From Hoplostethus atlanticus (taxonomy: Eukaryota > Chordata > Actinopteri > Trachichthyiformes > Trachichthyidae): a stretch of 64,000 bases of DNA. Position 1 is the stretch's first letter. The number at the start of each line of letters is the position of its first letter. The notes under the pieces were generated by a model that was given only the letters and a program-made list of their open reading frames with translations, had not been told where the DNA came from and searched no databases. The stretch spans positions 525,501 to 589,500 of the forward strand of contig JAXDDX010000051.1 in NCBI GenBank assembly GCA_034670405.1, written 5' to 3'. Made by a program: the position numbers and the translations under genes. Positions 62,000-64,000 of the stretch are shown piece after piece.

Positions 62000-63825
62000 G
62001 ATTTCTCGTTTAAGCCACCCACAGACAGACAGTGGCATAAGGTAATATTTTATCTCTTGCACATGGAGTATTTAACATACTGGTCCTCAAAGGTCAAAAG
62101 GTCAAATTTATGATTTTTATTGTGTATCGTTTCTTTTCCTTGACTATGTTGGACCCCGGATAGCAGAAATATTTTGGAGCGGAATACCTAGACCAACAAC
62201 AGTTGGTGAAATCTTATGGGAGCATTGTTGTATGTCCTTGTTGTACTTACTAGCCCTGCGAGTGGGGTGGGGGGCTGGTGCCTCTCTCTACCACCCACAG
62301 TATCTGGGGGTTTCCTACAATTCACCAAGCATTTAAAACTCAGAGTCTCGGTATGGTGATGAAATCATATACAACACCTTGAATATGGCTCGTACAGGTT
62401 ACTGGACATAGTTACCTATACCAGTGGCTGGATGGTGGCCAGTGGCCGGTATCCCAAAATTTCACTCATCATGGGTAATCTTGACTCAACATTTAGAAGC
62501 ATGTGTAGTCTGTTTTGGATTAGCTGAATGAAAAACAAATGATTGGTTTGAGAGCAATGATGATCAGGGTAGGCAATGAGGTTCAGAGTCTGTAGTCTAT
62601 TGCGTGCTATTTAAATGCAGGCCTCGTCCTCACCCTTCGGGATAGGGCAAATAAATACAATTAGAAAATAAATGAATATAAACAAACAGAGTCAGAATTT
62701 AGTTATCCACTAATAAATGATTGTTTACACATTACGCATGGCCGCTCATGCTTAAAATGGAAAAAGTCAAGGCCAAAACATTTTAAATAAGTTTTATGCC
62801 TCATTAAATTCCAGCTGTAATCTATAGAGTAAAGGAATTTATCATTGTGCTTTGCCAGAGGATGCAGGTGTTTTTGGAGACAAATGAAAACTTCAGTGAG
62901 TCTATCATTCTGACAAAGTTGTTAACTTGCTGACTAAACAAAATATACAGACAAAGCAACAAACCTTAAACTGTTTCTTGTTTACTACATTCTGAACCAA
63001 CACTTAGTGTTGGCTTAATTCGTTTAGTTAAGAAATTCTACTTTAATCAGTTGGAAGAGGAAACTCATGAATCTCAATGAAACAATACTAGGAAAAAATT
63101 AAAAGGCACTTGAGGGTTTTTCCAACAGTTTAATTGTACCGTGGATTCCCCCCCACCACTCTCTGTTCTGTGTAGCATTGAGAGATTGTGAAATCTCAGT
63201 AACCCATTGATTTTCTGACTAGTGAACACTGGTTGTATGGAGACCACTCGCCATGCTCTGGCTCCCCTGTACTTCTGCCCCTCCTATTCACACGCTTGTT
63301 AGCAAGGTGCATTTCTCTAGTGCAACAAAACTCGCACCCTGCACATCTTCCTGTACGGATTCATGCTTCATGTGTGTGTGTCTGTGCGGCAAACTTCTGA
63401 TAGGTTTCTGCAGTAATAGGTAGCCCTGCTGTGTGGGATGTGAGACAATGTGCTTTGTATCCTTAAATGTTCTTAAACCATGTTATACCGCTGCAGTATT
63501 TGAATCTTATGTAAATTCTAATCTAATTTAGTGGATTCAAATAAAGAACGTAAAATGTGTGAACCTGTTTGTGTGTTTGTGTGTGTGCACTAGGAGGCTC
63601 TACAGCCTGCTTGCACAACATTGCGAGAGTGGTTGTCTCCCACTCGCTGTTCCACTGCTGCTGTTAAAAGGATGACTGAAGTAATATTGTTAATCAACGT
63701 GTGAAAACAAATCCAGACAAAAATAGTGCAAACACTTGATAGTGGGATGGTTTGTGCCCAACAAAATGGCAAATTTGATCTTTGATTTTATGTGAATAAA
63801 TACCTATGTGTGATTCTTTGTCTCC
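62000..63825. other. Intronic stretch with no recognised element
   Basis: AT-rich unique sequence leading to the exon at 63831. A C-rich run lies near 63150, and a GT run near 63370. No coding frame has family similarity. Confidence 0.6.
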
Positions 63826-63830
63826 CACAG

Positions 63831-63904
63831 CTCTATAGCTCAGTGGAGTTTGGGAGAAGGTGGCAACTGGTGCACGAAAGAGTGGCCCCCAATCGCTTCT
63901 ACTG
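63831..63904 (+). CDS. sorcs1: SorCS VPS10-domain receptor, coding exon (probably exon 5)
   Basis: This 74-bp exon follows TCTCCCACAG and precedes GTAAGC. It starts in phase 0 and ends after two bases of a tryptophan codon (phase 2). It encodes LYSSVEFGRRWQLVHERVAP followed by NRFYW. S-V-E-F-G-R-R-W is a degenerate Asp-box, as is normal at this position in SorCS proteins. EFGRRWQL is SORCS1-like, whereas HER..PNRFYW is closer to SORCS3, so this exon leaves the paralogue open. The downstream exon that completes the codon lies beyond the window. Confidence 0.92.
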
Positions 63905-64000
63905 GTAAGCACAGTTTCTGGGCAAGCGGTAAACCTAGTCCAGAACTATAATCTCCCTTGATTTTTTGTTCTATTTTAGTGTGTGTGTGTGTGTGTGTGT
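63905..64000 (+). other. Start of SorCS intron 5 (cut by window end)
   Basis: A consensus GTAAGC donor follows the exon. The intron is cut off within a GT microsatellite that begins about 75 bp after the donor. Confidence 0.85.
63980..64000. repeat. (GT)n microsatellite cut by the window end
   Basis: A GT dinucleotide tract that starts about 75 bp after the SorCS donor site and continues past the window. Confidence 0.95.

Larger units (their letters stand above)
56585..63830 (+). other. SorCS intron 4 (probable numbering)
   Basis: This phase-0 intron begins with GTGAGA and ends with TCTCCCACAG. Its middle is repeat-dense: microsatellites (57563-57714), a SINE-like repeat (58021-58240), a LINE RT fragment (58330-58620), a possible LTR (59310-59960), an L1 ORF1 relic (61030-61400) and a possible hAT end near 61883. 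I recognise nothing in 56585-57560 or 62000-63830. Confidence 0.85.

Overview
This is vertebrate nuclear DNA, most likely from a ray-finned (teleost) fish. It is AT-rich and almost entirely intronic. It is peppered with long CA/GT, GA/CT and mononucleotide tracts, and it carries decayed transposable elements of types common in fish: L2/CR1-like and Rex1-like LINEs, an L1-type ORF1 relic, Tc1/mariner, hAT and TTAA-flanked MITEs, and tRNA-derived SINEs. I see no bacterial, phage or plasmid gene organisation, and nearly all open frames in the window are chance frames.

The only host gene I can support is on the + strand. It is a SorCS-family VPS10-domain receptor (sortilin-related type I membrane sorting receptor), represented by four consecutive coding exons at 40051-40118, 46123-46222, 56426-56584 and 63831-63904. 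Each has AG/GT splice borders, and the phases agree across all three internal junctions. Joined in order, the exons encode about 134 residues of the N-terminal part of the VPS10 ten-bladed beta-propeller, including Asp-box motifs. The residues favour SORCS1 over SORCS3 and clearly exclude SORCS2, but the SORCS1/SORCS3 choice rests on remembered family sequences. The signal peptide, the propeptide, the rest of the propeller and the membrane and cytoplasmic parts lie outside the window.

Layout: 1-40050 is the 3' part of a very long upstream intron (probably intron 1). It holds a minus-strand L2 LINE relic (2989-4120), a tRNA-like SINE head (8811-8880), a hAT-like terminus (12367-12440), a minus-strand Rex1-like fragment (14925-15085), an internally deleted L2/CR1 relic (20618-21350), a complete 459-bp hAT MITE with perfect 8-bp target duplications (24106-24564), a minus-strand Tc1/mariner relic (28260-28949) and a CA-rich tandem duplication (37966-38227). 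Between these are several repeat-free blocks rich in homeodomain/POU-type core motifs that look like conserved non-coding (enhancer) candidates. Intron 2 (40119-46122) contains a TTAA-flanked MITE (42530-42952) and an L2-type tail. Intron 3 (46223-56425) contains a tRNA-derived SINE (50761-50870), long CT and CTG tracts and several microsatellites. Intron 4 (56585-63830) contains a SINE-like repeat, a LINE reverse-transcriptase fragment, a possible LTR and an L1 ORF1 relic.

No new multi-gene system is visible. The points most worth following are the exactly bounded MITEs, the SorCS paralogue identity, the candidate regulatory blocks in the long first intron, and G-quadruplex, Z-DNA or triplex-prone tracts.
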